From the NCBI GenBank assembly GCA_021413665.1, contig JAIOPW010000339.1, positions 1 to 5,400 of the forward strand: 5,400 nucleotides of DNA. The letters are read 5' to 3'. The stretch comes from Rhodocyclales bacterium. Lineage in GTDB: Bacteria; Pseudomonadota; Gammaproteobacteria; Burkholderiales; Rhodocyclaceae. Positions 5,339-5,400 of the stretch are shown piece after piece (position 1 is the first letter of the stretch; each line of letters opens with the position of its first letter). A program made the translations under genes and the position numbers. The notes beneath the pieces were generated by a model. It was not told the DNA's origin. It saw only the letters and a list, made by a program, of their open reading frames with translations, and did no database searches.

Positions 5339-5400
5339 GTGCCGGCAATCGCGCCACCCCTTTCCGCTCCCGTCATGGACCCCGGCGTAGTGCCGGGCGC
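5339..5400 (+). CDS. Possible 5' end of the next gene (spoT/rel expected by synteny), cut by window edge
   Basis: From GTG 5339 the frame stays open to the window end (VPAIAPPLSAPVMDPGVVPG), with GGGG (5329-5332) six bases upstream as a possible ribosome binding site. An in-frame ATG at 5375 is an alternative. A proline/alanine-rich N-terminus is compatible with a betaproteobacterial SpoT/Rel protein, the usual neighbour of rpoZ, but no diagnostic domain is reached. The frame starting at GTG 5333 is also open, so the choice is weak, and the end of the segment overlaps a palindrome that could be noncoding. Confidence 0.3.
   Translation, partial: MPAIAPPLSAPVMDPGVVPG
5381..5397. repeat. GC-rich palindrome, possibly REP-like
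   Basis: CCCGGC, spacer GTAGT and GCCGGG form a perfect 6-bp stem with a 5-nt loop. The preceding CGTCATGGAC resembles the flank of bacterial repetitive extragenic palindromes (a CGTCATnn-type lead-in followed by a GC-rich hairpin). There is no T-tract within the window, so a terminator is not supported. It may be coding if the downstream gene starts at 5339. Confidence 0.4.

Noticed and set aside
5329..5363. GGGGTG...CACCCC stem followed by TTT as an rpoZ terminator
   Set aside because: A 6-bp stem with a 20-nt loop and only three T residues is too weak, and an operon with the next gene is expected.

Overview
The window reads as ordinary chromosomal DNA of a GC-rich proteobacterium, most likely a betaproteobacterium. 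The evidence is the short omega subunit of the MARVTIDDC...NRFQLTLAATYRARQL type, the gmk-rpoZ order, and a Ser/Thr kinase/PP2C pair upstream of rph, an arrangement I associate from memory with Rhodocyclales-like genomes. No phage, transposon, CRISPR, tRNA or rRNA signal is visible.

Left arm (1-2501, minus strand): a tight operon read right to left. It encodes a soluble eukaryotic-like Ser/Thr protein kinase, a PP2C-family phosphatase and RNase PH (rph, cut by the window edge a few residues before its end). The stop/start junctions overlap (TAATG, then ATGA), so the three proteins are probably translationally coupled. An intergenic region of about 146 bp separates this operon from the divergent yicC and can hold a promoter in each direction.

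Middle (2648-3838, plus strand): yicC, a YicC/YloC-family endoribonuclease, is followed without a gap by a 104-residue cysteine-rich protein with a CxxCxxCC cluster. They converge, across a 43-bp gap, on a minus-strand gene (3882-4346) for an exported PCu(A)C copper chaperone with an exact H-x10-M-x21-H-x-M copper motif.

Right arm (4486-5400, plus strand): gmk (guanylate kinase) and rpoZ (RNA polymerase omega), 5 bp apart, then the probable start of another gene, expected from synteny to be spoT/rel. A perfect extended -10 element (TG-T-TATAAT) lies inside gmk about 130 bp before rpoZ and could give rpoZ and the next gene their own promoter.

Functionally, the window groups RNA processing and decay (RNase PH, YicC), guanine-nucleotide metabolism (Gmk), transcription (omega) and, by inference, ppGpp metabolism next to a reversible protein-phosphorylation module. 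The most interesting idea is that the kinase/phosphatase pair acts on RNA-processing enzymes encoded beside it. This is inference from gene order, not something the sequence proves.
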